A DNA stretch of 41,857 nt from Candidatus Zipacnadia bacterium (GCA_029821635.1 JALGSW010000051.1:1-41857), one strand, 5' to 3'; counted from the first letter of the stretch, positions 23,841 through 33,013 are shown. The notes: a model not told the origin generated them from the sequence alone. A program made the numbers and translations.

Positions 23841-25277
23841 TTACGGATCGGTCGTGTCGGCTTCGGCATTCGCGGCACTTCCGCCGGCGGCCCCGTTCGC
23901 TCGGCCCTGCCGCCAGAACGCGATCAGGACGGCGAACATGAACGAGACCGCCATCGCGATGGCGGCGGTCTTCTTGAGCGATGGCGCGCTGGACTTGATC
24001 GGGGCGACGGCGTGATCGATCACCGAGAAGGTCGTGGCGGCAGTGGCCTCCGCAAGCCGTGCGATCTCGTAGCTCTCGCTGAGCCGCTTCACGGCCTCGC
24101 CTCGCATGTCCACCTCGCGCTGCAGGCGCATGTAGGTGTTGGACTTCGCCGGGAGCTGCTGGATCTCGCCGAGCAGCGCGCTCTTCTCGTCGCGCACCAC
24201 GCCGAGGCTGGCCTGGACCTCAGATACGCGCTGGCTGTTGAGCAGCGCCTCCTCGACCAGCCGCGACCAGCTCGGATCGACGGACATGTTCTGCTCCTGC
24301 ACCCTCATGCTGGACCGCAGCAGTTCCTCGAGCTGCGCCTGCGCGCTGACGCGCGCGGACATCAGCGACGCCACGTCCGGGTGGTTCTCCGACTTCCCCT
24401 GGACGTCCATCTGCTCGGTGATCTGCTGGTCGAGGTCGAGGATCGTCTGGCGCAGCCGGTCGATCGTCGGGTCGCGTATCTCCGAGAGCGCGTTGACGGT
24501 CATGCGCTCCTGGACGCTCAGGCGCACTTGCGCGGCCGCCTGACGCGCCTGCGCTCCCTCCAGCTCGGCGCGCAGCGCGGCCTCCCGCTCCTGCAGCGTC
24601 CGCAGCTCGCCCACCGCGCCGCTCGCCTGGCTCGACGGGCTGACGATGTACTCGCTGGTCGCGTACTTGACCAGCTCATTCTCCGACTTGGTCAACTCTT
24701 CGATGGCCGTGCCCAGCAGGTCCTCGAGCATCCGGCGCTTCCGAGCGGCCTCGGTGTAGTCGGTCTTGCTGACCTCGAGCCCGAGGCTGGTGATGAGCTC
24801 TTCGGCGAGCGCAGCGGCCCTCTCCGGCGCATCCCCGGGGCCGTTTCGGGTGGTGAATCTGGGCGGGCCGGGCCAGCTCGTGTTGAGTATCAGAACGCGC
24901 GAGACGGGCAGGTTCACGTCGTAGAGGGAGCCGACCGTCTCGATCGCCTGCTGCTTGCTCGGCGCCTGGAGCGCTTCGACGAGCCCGAGATCGTCAACGA
25001 CGCGCCCGCGAACGGCACGGCTGCGCAGCAGCACCTCGCAGAACTCCCCGCGGCCACCGGAGGTGAGCGCCGAGAGCGATGACAGGCGGCCGAGCATGCC
25101 CGACGGGTCGCTGCTGACTTCCTCGAAAACGATCGAGGTCTGCGCTTCCCAGATCGTGGGCACGTAGAAGTACACGTACGCGCAGGCCAATGCGGTGACT
25201 GCGAAGGCAAAGACGCCGATCATCACCAAGTACTTCCTGATGGCGCCAATCAGTTCTGCAAGCGAAAAATCTTCCAT
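23841..25277 (-). CDS. wzz: Wzz/GNVR chain-length determinant protein
   Basis: The protein has 478 residues. A Wzz N-terminal domain (MEDFSLAELIGAIRKYLVM) with one membrane helix is followed by a long periplasmic region rich in coiled coil (about 170-400: ENELVKYA, LQEREAALRAELEGAQAR, IDRLRQTILDLDQQIT). A GNVR-like stretch with PAKSNTYMRLQREVDM and then VIDHAVAPIKSSAPSLKK leads to the second membrane helix (AIAMAVSFMFAVLIAFW). Such proteins control polymer length with Wzy. No BY-kinase domain is fused and none is nearby. AGGGAAG precedes the ATG. It is 149 bp from the upstream pyruvyltransferase gene. Confidence 0.9.
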   Translation of the reverse strand: MEDFSLAELIGAIRKYLVMIGVFAFAVTALACAYVYFYVPTIWEAQTSIVFEEVSSDPSGMLGRLSSLSALTSGGRGEFCEVLLRSRAVRGRVVDDLGLVEALQAPSKQQAIETVGSLYDVNLPVSRVLILNTSWPGPPRFTTRNGPGDAPERAAALAEELITSLGLEVSKTDYTEAARKRRMLEDLLGTAIEELTKSENELVKYATSEYIVSPSSQASGAVGELRTLQEREAALRAELEGAQARQAAAQVRLSVQERMTVNALSEIRDPTIDRLRQTILDLDQQITEQMDVQGKSENHPDVASLMSARVSAQAQLEELLRSSMRVQEQNMSVDPSWSRLVEEALLNSQRVSEVQASLGVVRDEKSALLGEIQQLPAKSNTYMRLQREVDMRGEAVKRLSESYEIARLAEATAATTFSVIDHAVAPIKSSAPSLKKTAAIAMAVSFMFAVLIAFWRQGRANGAAGGSAANAEADTTDP

Positions 25278-25426
25278 ACTTCCCTATCCAGGTACGTAGT
25301 GCGATCAGTGACAGGCGGTACTGCTCTTCATGATCGTCCGCGTTGCCTTCTGAAGATGTCCGGTGCCGTGCAGTATTCGAGGCAGTGGCCACATCGACCT
25401 CCTGCCGCTCTCCCGGTCACGCGGCA

Positions 25427-26650
25427 TCATCTGGCCGGTCTGCCGCCGAGGACCTCGGCCAGAGCGTCGGCGCCTGCCGCGGCAGCGTTACGCATCTCCG
25501 CGGACCGCTCCTCGAGATGCGCGCGTAGCTGCACACGCTGCTGGAGCAGTGCCCGCAGCGGCGCGACGATCTCAGACGGGTCGCTCATCCTCACGATATC
25601 GAGCAGCCAGTTGCGGTGGCCGAAGAGGTCGAGGTTGATGCCGTGCGACTTGCGGCTGTAGGCCAGTGAGATCGTCGGGATGCCACTCGAGAAGCCTCCT
25701 ATCGTCGCGTGCGTGCGCGCCGCGACGAGCGCATCACAGCGCGAAACAACGTGTTTCGCCCCGGCACAGTCGAGTGTGCCGGGCGCGAGGCGCACGCGGC
25801 TGTCACCGCCAAAGCGCTGCAGGACGCGGCTCATGTAGGCGACGTCATCGTTGCCCGGCTTCCCCATCACGTGCGGGAGCAGCAACGCGCCCCAGCCGTC
25901 GCGCGCCAGCACCTCACGGATTGCGGCCTGCGCCACCTCCAGACCGAAGTCGATCTCTCCGTCCTCGCGGTACCTGCACGAAAGTGGGCTGACGTTCACC
26001 GCAAGCACGTGTTCGGTCGCGGGCCAGAAACCCGAGAGGTCCACGGGCTCAGGCTCCAGCAGCATCGCGGTGTCGGCGACCGGCACAACGTTGTCTACCA
26101 CGCCATGCTCGCGCAGGTAGTCCCCGGAGATGCTCTCGCGCACGGTGATCAGCGCTGCACGGCGCATGTGACCGAGCACAAGTTCCTCTGTCTCCGGAGA
26201 GGCGAATGGGCCCACTGAGACGCCCCAGAAGACGAGCGGGCGGCTGTTTGCGAGCGCGAGCCTGTTCACCGCTATCAGGGGGCTCTCAGGCCCGAGCGCG
26301 TAGTCGGACGTGAAGTTGTCGCCGCCAATCTGCACGACCGCGTCCGCGCGACTGATCGCCTCGACTACCTGGCCACTCAGCCACAGGGAAGGTGCCGCCT
26401 CTCCGATGGCGCGGTACGTCTGCCGCACGACCCACCGGGGCGACCATCGTGGCACGCGAACATCGAGTACGTCGAGACCGGCCGCGGTCGAGTTGAGGCG
26501 ATCGTTGTCTGCGTCGTTGGAGGACAGCGCAATCTCGCAATCCGCGAAACGCTCGCGTAGCAGCGGTGTCGTGGTGCGCACGATGGCCTCGCAGCCCCGG
26601 TTGTAGAAGCCCGCGTGTCCCGCCAGCAGGAAACGTCTCTTCTCGCTCAT
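25427..26650 (-). CDS. polysaccharide pyruvyl transferase family protein (CsaB/WcaK-like)
   Basis: The protein has about 407 residues from ATG 26650, with GAGGGGAG just upstream and a 4-bp ATGA overlap with the previous gene; the frame's earlier starts are unlikely. Family features: LLAGHAGFYNRGCEAIVRT at the N-terminus, VVQIGGDNFTSDY, FWGVSVGPFAS, LAVNVSPLS, LLLPHVMGKPGND and VAARTHATIGGFSSGIPTISLAYSRKSHGI, the conserved R/H block near the C-terminus. These enzymes add a pyruvate ketal from phosphoenolpyruvate to a sugar of a polysaccharide repeat. Tight coupling to an FrhB-like iron-sulfur protein is a recurrent context. Confidence 0.9.
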   Translation of the reverse strand: MSEKRRFLLAGHAGFYNRGCEAIVRTTTPLLRERFADCEIALSSNDADNDRLNSTAAGLDVLDVRVPRWSPRWVVRQTYRAIGEAAPSLWLSGQVVEAISRADAVVQIGGDNFTSDYALGPESPLIAVNRLALANSRPLVFWGVSVGPFASPETEELVLGHMRRAALITVRESISGDYLREHGVVDNVVPVADTAMLLEPEPVDLSGFWPATEHVLAVNVSPLSCRYREDGEIDFGLEVAQAAIREVLARDGWGALLLPHVMGKPGNDDVAYMSRVLQRFGGDSRVRLAPGTLDCAGAKHVVSRCDALVAARTHATIGGFSSGIPTISLAYSRKSHGINLDLFGHRNWLLDIVRMSDPSEIVAPLRALLQQRVQLRAHLEERSAEMRNAAAAGADALAEVLGGRPAR

Positions 26651-27978
26651 GCTCCCCTCTCCCGCTCCGTGTCCTTCCGACGCGCTGACAGCAGCCGCAA
26701 GGTCCTGCCCGCAAGGGCAATCGCGCGTCGCCGGAGCGTTCGCCCGGGGCGGTAGAGGACCAGCCACGCGCGGATCGCGGCAATGCCGACCGATCTCCCC
26801 GGTCCGGGCGTTGACGGCAGCCGATTACTCAGCCGCGCCCGCAGGCGCTCCCACCACAGCGTCAGGGCGACACCCACGGGCATCCTGGCGCCATTCTCCG
26901 CCCGTCGCAGCGCTGTTGCCATGCGACGGTTCACCAGTGGGCTGGACTGCGAACGGACCACCCGGTCAGGCTCGATCGGTTCGAGTAGCAGGCGCCCCGC
27001 GGCACTCTCGGCCTCAAGCAACTCGCGCATCGCCTCTGTCCGCACGACAGCCAACGATGTGCCCGCGCGGTCGGGGGTGTACTCGCGCAGCCACGCGTCC
27101 ATCAGCGACAGGTCGGCGTCCACCGCAAACAGATCGGCGCAGCGGAAGCAGGCGGGCGGCGTGAACAGGCGAGCGCCCCAGACGGCGACCGGGATCCCCC
27201 CACCCGTCACGAAGGGCACCTCCCGTCCCTCGCGCCCGTCGGCGCCGGTGGCGGCGAAGATGAAGTCCGCCGCACTTCGCGGGCCGGGCTTGCGCCGGAA
27301 CTCCGCTCCCGTCAGCTCTGCTGCGGGCACGCCGGAAATCTCGGCCAGAAAACCCGTGTAGCGCGTGCTCACCATGTGCCCGCAGGCGAGCCCGATAAGC
27401 GCCACACACTGCTTCCGCAACCACGGGAAGCGCTCTCTCCCGAGACGCAGGGCTGTCATCACACAGGGCACGCCTACCAGAGCAAACCGCTCACCGGAGG
27501 CGCGCAGTTCCTGCAACGGTCGAGAGAACTCGACCGGATAGTACTTCGAGCCGGCGGTGGCCTGTATTTCGCGGGGCGTGCGCAGTGCGGCCGTCTCGAA
27601 AAGCGGATCGCCGTGCCCGGTTGCCCGCACACCAACGGCAGCATCGATCTCGCCGCGCTCGAGCAGCGCCTTCAGCACGCGCGTTGCCAGCCCGCCTGAA
27701 CTGCCGCGCAGGCGCTCATCCTCAAAAGTCGAGTAGCCGACGACGGTCGCAAGATGATTACCCAGGGGGGCAGCCGGATCGGGTACAGGTGACTCTCGCC
27801 CCGGGCAGGTGGCTGTGCACGCGCCGCAGGCGGTGCAGTTGGCGGCCGCGGGCTCCCAGAAGCCATCCCGGGTGAGCAGCATCTGCATCTGCCCGCAGAT
27901 CGCCACGCCGGCACATACCCCGCAGCCGCAGCAGCGGCCCGCTGTGACGACGCTGTCAGGGCTTTCCGGCAGTGTCAT
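26647..27978 (-). CDS. FrhB-like (coenzyme F420 hydrogenase beta) iron-sulfur oxidoreductase in a polysaccharide locus
   Basis: The protein has about 443 residues from ATG 27978 (GGGAGTGG upstream). Two ferredoxin-type cysteine clusters lie at the N-terminus: CCGCGVC with a further Cys, and CTACGACTATCPG. FrhB-family core motifs follow: RGSSGGLATRVLKALLERG, GSKYYPVEF, LVGVPCVMTALR, IGLACGHMVS and CFRCADLFAVDADLSLMDAW. The C-terminal 100 residues are basic. Homologues use a flavin to pass electrons. Bacterial copies occur in surface-polysaccharide loci next to pyruvyl transferases, but the reaction is not established. First cluster spacing after the third Cys is longer than usual. Confidence 0.85.
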   Translation of the reverse strand: MTLPESPDSVVTAGRCCGCGVCAGVAICGQMQMLLTRDGFWEPAAANCTACGACTATCPGRESPVPDPAAPLGNHLATVVGYSTFEDERLRGSSGGLATRVLKALLERGEIDAAVGVRATGHGDPLFETAALRTPREIQATAGSKYYPVEFSRPLQELRASGERFALVGVPCVMTALRLGRERFPWLRKQCVALIGLACGHMVSTRYTGFLAEISGVPAAELTGAEFRRKPGPRSAADFIFAATGADGREGREVPFVTGGGIPVAVWGARLFTPPACFRCADLFAVDADLSLMDAWLREYTPDRAGTSLAVVRTEAMRELLEAESAAGRLLLEPIEPDRVVRSQSSPLVNRRMATALRRAENGARMPVGVALTLWWERLRARLSNRLPSTPGPGRSVGIAAIRAWLVLYRPGRTLRRRAIALAGRTLRLLSARRKDTERERGA

Positions 27979-28006
27979 ATCCACTCCCGATGCACCCGGT
28001 GACGCT

Positions 28007-29497
28007 TTAGCGCCGCTTGATGTGCGACTTCCCGCGCTGGTAGAATGCACCGAACTCCCGCGTCGCCGCCCGCAGCTCAGGGAACGGAAGTCGCGTGGTC
28101 AGGAGCCAGGCGATCAGGGCCGGGGGGATGATCGTAGCGAGCAGCACCGGCACGGGGCCATAGCCCGCGGAGATCATTGCGGCGCGGATGAGCAGCGCCA
28201 CGGCCGAGGCCCCGAAGGTTGTGAGCAGCGGGCCGCGGAAGGCTCGTATGTAGCTGGACAGTCCGAAGCCGATCGATGACCAGACGAGATGGCCGATGAG
28301 CGTGTAGTGGATGGCGTTCGCGACGACGACGGCCGCTGCGACGGCGGAGATGCCGTAGGGCGCGGCGAACCACGCGCCGACACCGATCATGGTGCCGTAG
28401 AGCAGTTGGCGCCACGCCTCCCCGTAGACGCGCCCGGCGGCCTTGATGACCGCGCCCGCGGGCGTCGCGGTGATGCTGCACAGGCCGATGAATGCGAGTA
28501 CCTGAGCGGGCCGCACGCTGGGTTGCCACTGCTGGCCGAGCACCGTTGGGATGAACTCTGGCGCGGCCACGACGGCGATGGCGAGCACCGGGAAGAAGAC
28601 CATCGACAGGAGCGTTATGATGTGACTGTACGCGTTGCGCATCCGTGCGTGGTCGGTCTGCATCCGCGAGAACGCGGGCAGGAAGATCGGGCCGACGGCG
28701 CGCGTCAGCAGGGATGGGTAGGTCACGAATGAGTAGGCGCGGGTGTAGAGCCCCAGGGCGTTCGCGTCGAGGCGGCGGCCGATCGCGAAGTAGTCGATCT
28801 TGACCGCGATGTAGTACCCCAGCGTCGCGAAGGTGGTGCCGATGCCGAAGCCGTAGAGATCGCGGATGCCGCGCAGGCTCGGAATAAGCGGCGGGACGTG
28901 GCGGGTGAGAATGCACAGCGCCAGCGACCGCACGAACGATGAGGCCAGTTGGGCGGCCACGAGGCTCCAGTAGCTGTAGCCCAGCAACGCCATCGTGATG
29001 CCGACGGCGCCGTACGCGACACTTGTCGGCACCTCGGCGAAGAAAGGCGTGCGGAAGTTAAGGTCCCTCTGCAACAGCGCGCGCGGCACGACGGCGAAGG
29101 GCGAGATGACGAACGAGAACGAGATCGCCTTCAGTACCGGGATCATGCGCGGCTCTTTGAAGTAGGCCCCGACCCACGGCGCGATGAAAATGAGCACACC
29201 GCAGATGAAGCTGCCCATGATCACGGTGCCCCAGAAGGCCGCGCGCGGGTGTTCGGGCTTGAGTTCCTCCCGCTGCACCAGTGCCTGCCCGAGGCCGAGG
29301 TCGCGGAAGGCCGTGGCAAGGCCGGTAACCAGCGTCGCCATGCCGACGATGCCGAAGTCCGTGGGCATCAGGAGCCGGGCCAGCACCAGCGAGGTGACCA
29401 TCTGCAGGCTGAAGTTGCTACCCTTCGCCAATATCTGCCAGCCCGCGGCAGTCCGAGTGCGGGTACCCAGGTTATCGTCGACGGTGTGGTCGTCCAT
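28007..29497 (-). CDS. wzx: Wzx-type polysaccharide flippase (MOP/MATE superfamily)
   Basis: The protein has about 496 residues with 12-14 predicted membrane helices. It opens GTRTRTAAGWQILAKGSNF, typical of Wzx/WzxC-like flippases, with LVLARLLMPTDFGIVGMATLV, LGQALVQREEL and RTPFFAEVPTSVAYGAVGI. It moves lipid-linked repeat units across the inner membrane. I chose ATG 29497; a TTG at 29542 would add 15 residues but its region forms a hairpin. No good ribosome-binding site is visible. First gene of the minus-strand operon (next gene 28 bp downstream). Confidence 0.9.
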   Translation of the reverse strand: MDDHTVDDNLGTRTRTAAGWQILAKGSNFSLQMVTSLVLARLLMPTDFGIVGMATLVTGLATAFRDLGLGQALVQREELKPEHPRAAFWGTVIMGSFICGVLIFIAPWVGAYFKEPRMIPVLKAISFSFVISPFAVVPRALLQRDLNFRTPFFAEVPTSVAYGAVGITMALLGYSYWSLVAAQLASSFVRSLALCILTRHVPPLIPSLRGIRDLYGFGIGTTFATLGYYIAVKIDYFAIGRRLDANALGLYTRAYSFVTYPSLLTRAVGPIFLPAFSRMQTDHARMRNAYSHIITLLSMVFFPVLAIAVVAAPEFIPTVLGQQWQPSVRPAQVLAFIGLCSITATPAGAVIKAAGRVYGEAWRQLLYGTMIGVGAWFAAPYGISAVAAAVVVANAIHYTLIGHLVWSSIGFGLSSYIRAFRGPLLTTFGASAVALLIRAAMISAGYGPVPVLLATIIPPALIAWLLTTRLPFPELRAATREFGAFYQRGKSHIKRR

Positions 29498-29532
29498 GGG
29501 TGATAGGCAGGGGGGCCAATGGAAAGCAATAT

Positions 29533-29552
29533 GGCGCTCCAAACGGAGCGCC
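29533..29552. promoter_or_regulatory. perfect 8-bp inverted repeat in the divergent promoter region
   Basis: GGCGCTCC, loop AAAC, GGAGCGCC. It lies in the predicted leader of wzx and just upstream of the -35 of the opposite promoter, so it could be an operator for both operons or a structured leader. Confidence 0.5.
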
Positions 29553-29557
29553 CAAAG

Positions 29558-29587
29558 TTGACTGCCAAACTGACGCCATGATACACT
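29558..29587 (+). promoter_or_regulatory. sigma70-type promoter for the plus-strand glycosyltransferase operon
   Basis: TTGACT (29558-29563), 18-bp spacer, TACACT (29582-29587). Its -10 overlaps the -10 of the opposite promoter, so only one can be occupied at a time. Confidence 0.5.
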
Positions 29588-29606
29588 CGCGGTCAGCCAC
29601 CGTCAA
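29578..29606 (-). promoter_or_regulatory. sigma70-type promoter for the wzx operon
   Basis: On the minus strand, TTGACG (29606-29601), 17-bp spacer, TATCAT (29583-29578), about 80 bp upstream of the wzx ATG. Confidence 0.65.
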
Positions 29607-29680
29607 GGTGAGACGGGCGGTCGAAGTGGGTATGCTTCGGCCCATAGAGCGCACTATCGCACGACAGGAGACAGCTCCCG

Positions 29681-30676
29681 ATGCCGGACAGCGAGCCCCG
29701 CGTGACCGTGGTCACGGCCGTCTACAACTGCGAGGATTTCATCGCCAGAACCATCGAATCGATCCAGGCGCAGAGCATCGACGACTGGGAGCACATCTGC
29801 ATCGATGACGCCTCCAGCGACGACTCGGCCGCGATTGTCGAGCGCTATGCGGCAGAGGACCCGCGCGTGAAGCTGATCCGCGTGGAGCAGAACCAGGGCG
29901 CGCCCCACGCGCGCAACGTCGGCGTCCAGAACGCCCGCGGGGAGTTCATCGCGATCCTCGACTCCGACGACGCCTCTCCGCCCGATCGCCTCGAAATCTG
30001 CCTGGAGGCATTCGCCGCCGACCCCGAACTGGGCTTCCTCGGCGGCCGGCACGTCGTGATCGACACCGCCGACACGATCTCCGATCGAGTCGAGCGTCCG
30101 GCGCTCAACGACGAGCAGTTCAAGGCCGCGCTGAGCGAGGGTCGCGCGCCGATGCCGCACTCGTCCTTCATGATGCGCCGCGAGGTGGTCGAGTCCATCG
30201 GCGGCTACGACGAACGCCTGCCCTGCGTCGCCGACTACGACCTCACGCTACGCATCAGCCCGACCTGCAAGTGCGCGCGGCTGGACAGGTGCGTGTTGCA
30301 CTACCGGCGCCGCTCGGGGCAGTTGTCCGAGACGCGCGCCTTCGCCAGCACGCTATACTCCGCCATGGTCCTGGCGCGAGCGCGTGCGCAGGCCGAGGGC
30401 CAGGAGTTCGACGAGGACGCGGCCTTCGAGCGCGTGCGCCGGCAGGTCGAGGGTCGCCAGGGCCTCTCCCGCAAGGCCGGGCTGAACCTGCGCGCCATCG
30501 CCCTGCGTGCCGTGCAGAGCGGCGAGCACGACCGTTTCCGCATGCTCATCAGGCGCTCGACGGGCTACTGGCCGTTCTCCCCGCACACGATCTTCTGGTG
30601 GCTGGTCGGCTTCATGCCCGACTCGGTGCAGACACGATGTGCCGGGCTCTGGAGCCGTCTGCGCACGAGCCGCTAG
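29681..30676 (+). CDS. glycosyltransferase family 2
   Basis: The protein has 331 residues. AGGAGA lies upstream of the ATG. GT-A fold: VTVVTAVYNCEDFIARTIESI, ICIDDASSDDSAAI, GAPHARNVGVQNARGEFIAILDSDDASPPDR (DxD at about 92-96), then HSSFMMRREVVESIGGYDERL and VADYDLTLRI. No membrane helices except a weak hydrophobic C-terminus (FWWLVGFMP). It adds a sugar to the lipid-linked repeat at the cytoplasmic face. First gene of the plus-strand operon. Confidence 0.9.
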   Translation: MPDSEPRVTVVTAVYNCEDFIARTIESIQAQSIDDWEHICIDDASSDDSAAIVERYAAEDPRVKLIRVEQNQGAPHARNVGVQNARGEFIAILDSDDASPPDRLEICLEAFAADPELGFLGGRHVVIDTADTISDRVERPALNDEQFKAALSEGRAPMPHSSFMMRREVVESIGGYDERLPCVADYDLTLRISPTCKCARLDRCVLHYRRRSGQLSETRAFASTLYSAMVLARARAQAEGQEFDEDAAFERVRRQVEGRQGLSRKAGLNLRAIALRAVQSGEHDRFRMLIRRSTGYWPFSPHTIFWWLVGFMPDSVQTRCAGLWSRLRTSR

Positions 30677-30737
30677 CGGCTCAACACCTTCCGCGCGCGA
30701 CCGACGTACTGTCTTACGAGCAATTGGAGGCGCATCG

Positions 30738-31862
30738 ATGGCGTCAGAGCTCTCCCACACCCGGCCAGGCGGGCTCTCCCCCGCCCCGATCCGCAAGGTG
30801 CTTCTGCTCGTCTCCAAGCGGGCGGACAAGATGGCCGACCCGCTCGCCGCCGTCGGCGTGAGCTGCGAGGTGATCGTCGGCAGCAAGTGGTCGATCGTGC
30901 CAAAGGTCCTGGCTCGGGAGGATGCGATCCGGACCGCGAACGTGGATGTGGTGATCTCCGATTGCTGCGGAACGCACGCATCGATGGCGATGATGCTGCG
31001 CGGACTGCTCGGGGTCCCCGCGGTCTTCCGCATGCGCGGGAACATGTGGCACGAGTACCAGGACAAGTTCGCGGATCGCGACGGCTTTTACGCGCACAGG
31101 CTCGTGGACGCGCTCACCGCCTACACGAACTACAACCTCCCGCGCCTCGACGCGATTCTGCCTCTCGCGCAGCACATGGCGGAGGCCGTCCACGCGCAAC
31201 TGCCGGGCCTGCGAACGCCGGTCATGCCGGTGCCGATCGCGGTGAACTCACTGCCGGGGCCGCCGGACGATCTCGATGAGGTGCGCAGGCGCTGGGCGCC
31301 CGACGGCCGCGGGATCGTCGCCAGCATCACGAATTTCCGCTACTGGCAGAAGGCCGCGCCCATGCTCGCGGCGGCACCCGCTCTGGCGGAGGTGCTGCGC
31401 GAACGCGGCCTCGTCTGGGCGATCGCAGGCAAGGGTACATTCGCCGACAGATTCTTCGAGGAACTCTCGCGCCGTCTCCCATCTGACCTGTGGGCGCGCG
31501 TTGGCTTCATCAGCGATCCATGGTCTCTGCTCCATCCGGCGACCGCGTTCCTGCACCTGTCGAAGATGGACGGGATGCCCAACGTGGTGATGGAGGCGCA
31601 GCTTTGCGGCTGCCCGGTGATCGCGAACGACTATCCCGCGATGGCTGAGATGGTAGACCACGAACGCACGGGGCTGCTGATGGGCGAACCGACGCAGGCG
31701 GCCGAGGCGCTCGTGCGGCTGACCGGTGATGCGGCGCTGCGCGAGCGGGTGATCGCCGAGGCGCTGCGCGACCTGCAGGAGCGTCGCACCAACGAGGCGG
31801 TGGGGCGCAAGTTCGTCCGCGCGCTCAGCGAAGTGAAGGCTGCGTTCGACCGGGGAAGCTGA
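30738..31862 (+). CDS. glycosyltransferase family 4
   Basis: The protein has about 374 residues from ATG 30738, set by GGAGG (30726-30730) 7 bases upstream. GT-B fold: N-terminal domain with VVISDCCGTHASMAMMLRGLLG and AVFRMRGNMWHEYQDKF; C-terminal donor domain with WAIAGKG, GFISDPWSLLHPATAFLHLSKMDGMPNVVMEAQLCGCPVIAN described here by its parts (FLHLSKMDGMPNVVMEAQ, the EX7E region). Retaining sugar transfer from a nucleotide sugar is expected. It resembles the next gene (VFRMRGNMWHEYQ versus IVLRGDPWQEYQ), so the two may be paralogues. Confidence 0.88.
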   Translation: MASELSHTRPGGLSPAPIRKVLLLVSKRADKMADPLAAVGVSCEVIVGSKWSIVPKVLAREDAIRTANVDVVISDCCGTHASMAMMLRGLLGVPAVFRMRGNMWHEYQDKFADRDGFYAHRLVDALTAYTNYNLPRLDAILPLAQHMAEAVHAQLPGLRTPVMPVPIAVNSLPGPPDDLDEVRRRWAPDGRGIVASITNFRYWQKAAPMLAAAPALAEVLRERGLVWAIAGKGTFADRFFEELSRRLPSDLWARVGFISDPWSLLHPATAFLHLSKMDGMPNVVMEAQLCGCPVIANDYPAMAEMVDHERTGLLMGEPTQAAEALVRLTGDAALRERVIAEALRDLQERRTNEAVGRKFVRALSEVKAAFDRGS

Positions 31863-31927
31863 CGGCGAGGGCGGGGGAGGTCCAACGAAGGGGAGGCTAT
31901 CCCTCAACAGGAAAGCATTCAATCACT

Positions 31928-33013
31928 ATGCGAGCTCTTGTCTTTGTCGCGACGAACCCATGGAACATCTGCGAGCCGCTCCGCCGCGCGGGGGTGGAGG
32001 TCGTGTCAATGCCGCTGCCCAGGGACGTCACCATGCCCAAGCTCCGCTGGGCGCTGAAGATCCTGAGCACGGACATGCGCGAGTTCGACGTCGTCATCTC
32101 ACAGGGCGGCGGGCTGATCGGCCTGCTGGTCACACTCACCGCTCGCGGCTTCGGCTGCCTGACCGCAATCGTCCTGCGCGGCGACCCGTGGCAGGAGTAT
32201 CAGGACCAGGCCAGGCGCGGGGGCAAGTCGCGGTTGAAGGCCGCCTTCGACGCGTGGGCGGCGGGCCGCAACGCGGAGCTCGTCGATCTGATGCTCCCGC
32301 TTTCCCGCACGCTGCGCAGGTGGGTCCTCGAGAAGATCGAGATCGATCCGCACAAGATGATCGCCGTGCCGCTCGCGGTCAACTGCGAGCCATTCGAGGA
32401 CATGCCGTCCGATGAGCGCCCGCCCGAGTGGCAGCACGAGCACCTGATCTCACTTGCGACCATGTTCACCTTCCAGCAGAAGATCGCGGGCGTCGAGCTC
32501 TTCCTCCCGCTGCTGCGCGCGGTGGTCGAGAAGTATGACGCGGCCGTGGTCATCGCCGGCGACGGCCCGTTGCGCGAGCAATTTCTGCGCGACAACCGCG
32601 AGGTGCTCGATCACCCGAACATCCTCGTGCCCGGCTACGTGAGCAACATGCCGTCCCTCTACCACTGGAGCGACTTGGTCTGTCACTTCTCGCTGCTCGA
32701 CGTGATGCCGAAGGTGCCGCTGGAGGCGTGGGCCTGCGGCCTGCCGGTGGTGGTCAACGACTACGAGCCGCTGACCGAGCACGTGAAGCCGGGCGTCAAC
32801 GGCTACATTCTCCCCGGTGACGGCTCGGTCGAGGAGTGGATGCCGATCATTGACCGCCTGTTCGCCGACCCTGAGCACCGCCGGGAGCTGGGCGAGAACG
32901 GGCGGCGGATGGTGCAGGAGCAGTTTGTCCCCGAGGCGATCGGCGCGCAACTGCGCCGGGTGCTGGAGGAGGCGAGCAGACCGAGCGCGTGGCGAGGCGC
33001 CGGAGAGGCATGA
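31928..33013 (+). CDS. glycosyltransferase family 4
   Basis: The protein has 361 residues. GT-B features: FVVDVV-like acceptor side with FDVVISQGGGLIGLLVTLT, LRGDPWQEYQDQ, then the donor side IAGDGPLREQFLRDN, VPGYVSNMPSLYHWSDLVC and VMPKVPLEAWACGLPVVVND (E of the EX7E motif in PLEAWACG). ACAGGAAAG lies rather far upstream of the ATG. Its stop overlaps the start of the polymerase gene by 4 bp (ATGA), showing coupling in one operon. Confidence 0.88.
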   Translation: MRALVFVATNPWNICEPLRRAGVEVVSMPLPRDVTMPKLRWALKILSTDMREFDVVISQGGGLIGLLVTLTARGFGCLTAIVLRGDPWQEYQDQARRGGKSRLKAAFDAWAAGRNAELVDLMLPLSRTLRRWVLEKIEIDPHKMIAVPLAVNCEPFEDMPSDERPPEWQHEHLISLATMFTFQQKIAGVELFLPLLRAVVEKYDAAVVIAGDGPLREQFLRDNREVLDHPNILVPGYVSNMPSLYHWSDLVCHFSLLDVMPKVPLEAWACGLPVVVNDYEPLTEHVKPGVNGYILPGDGSVEEWMPIIDRLFADPEHRRELGENGRRMVQEQFVPEAIGAQLRRVLEEASRPSAWRGAGEA

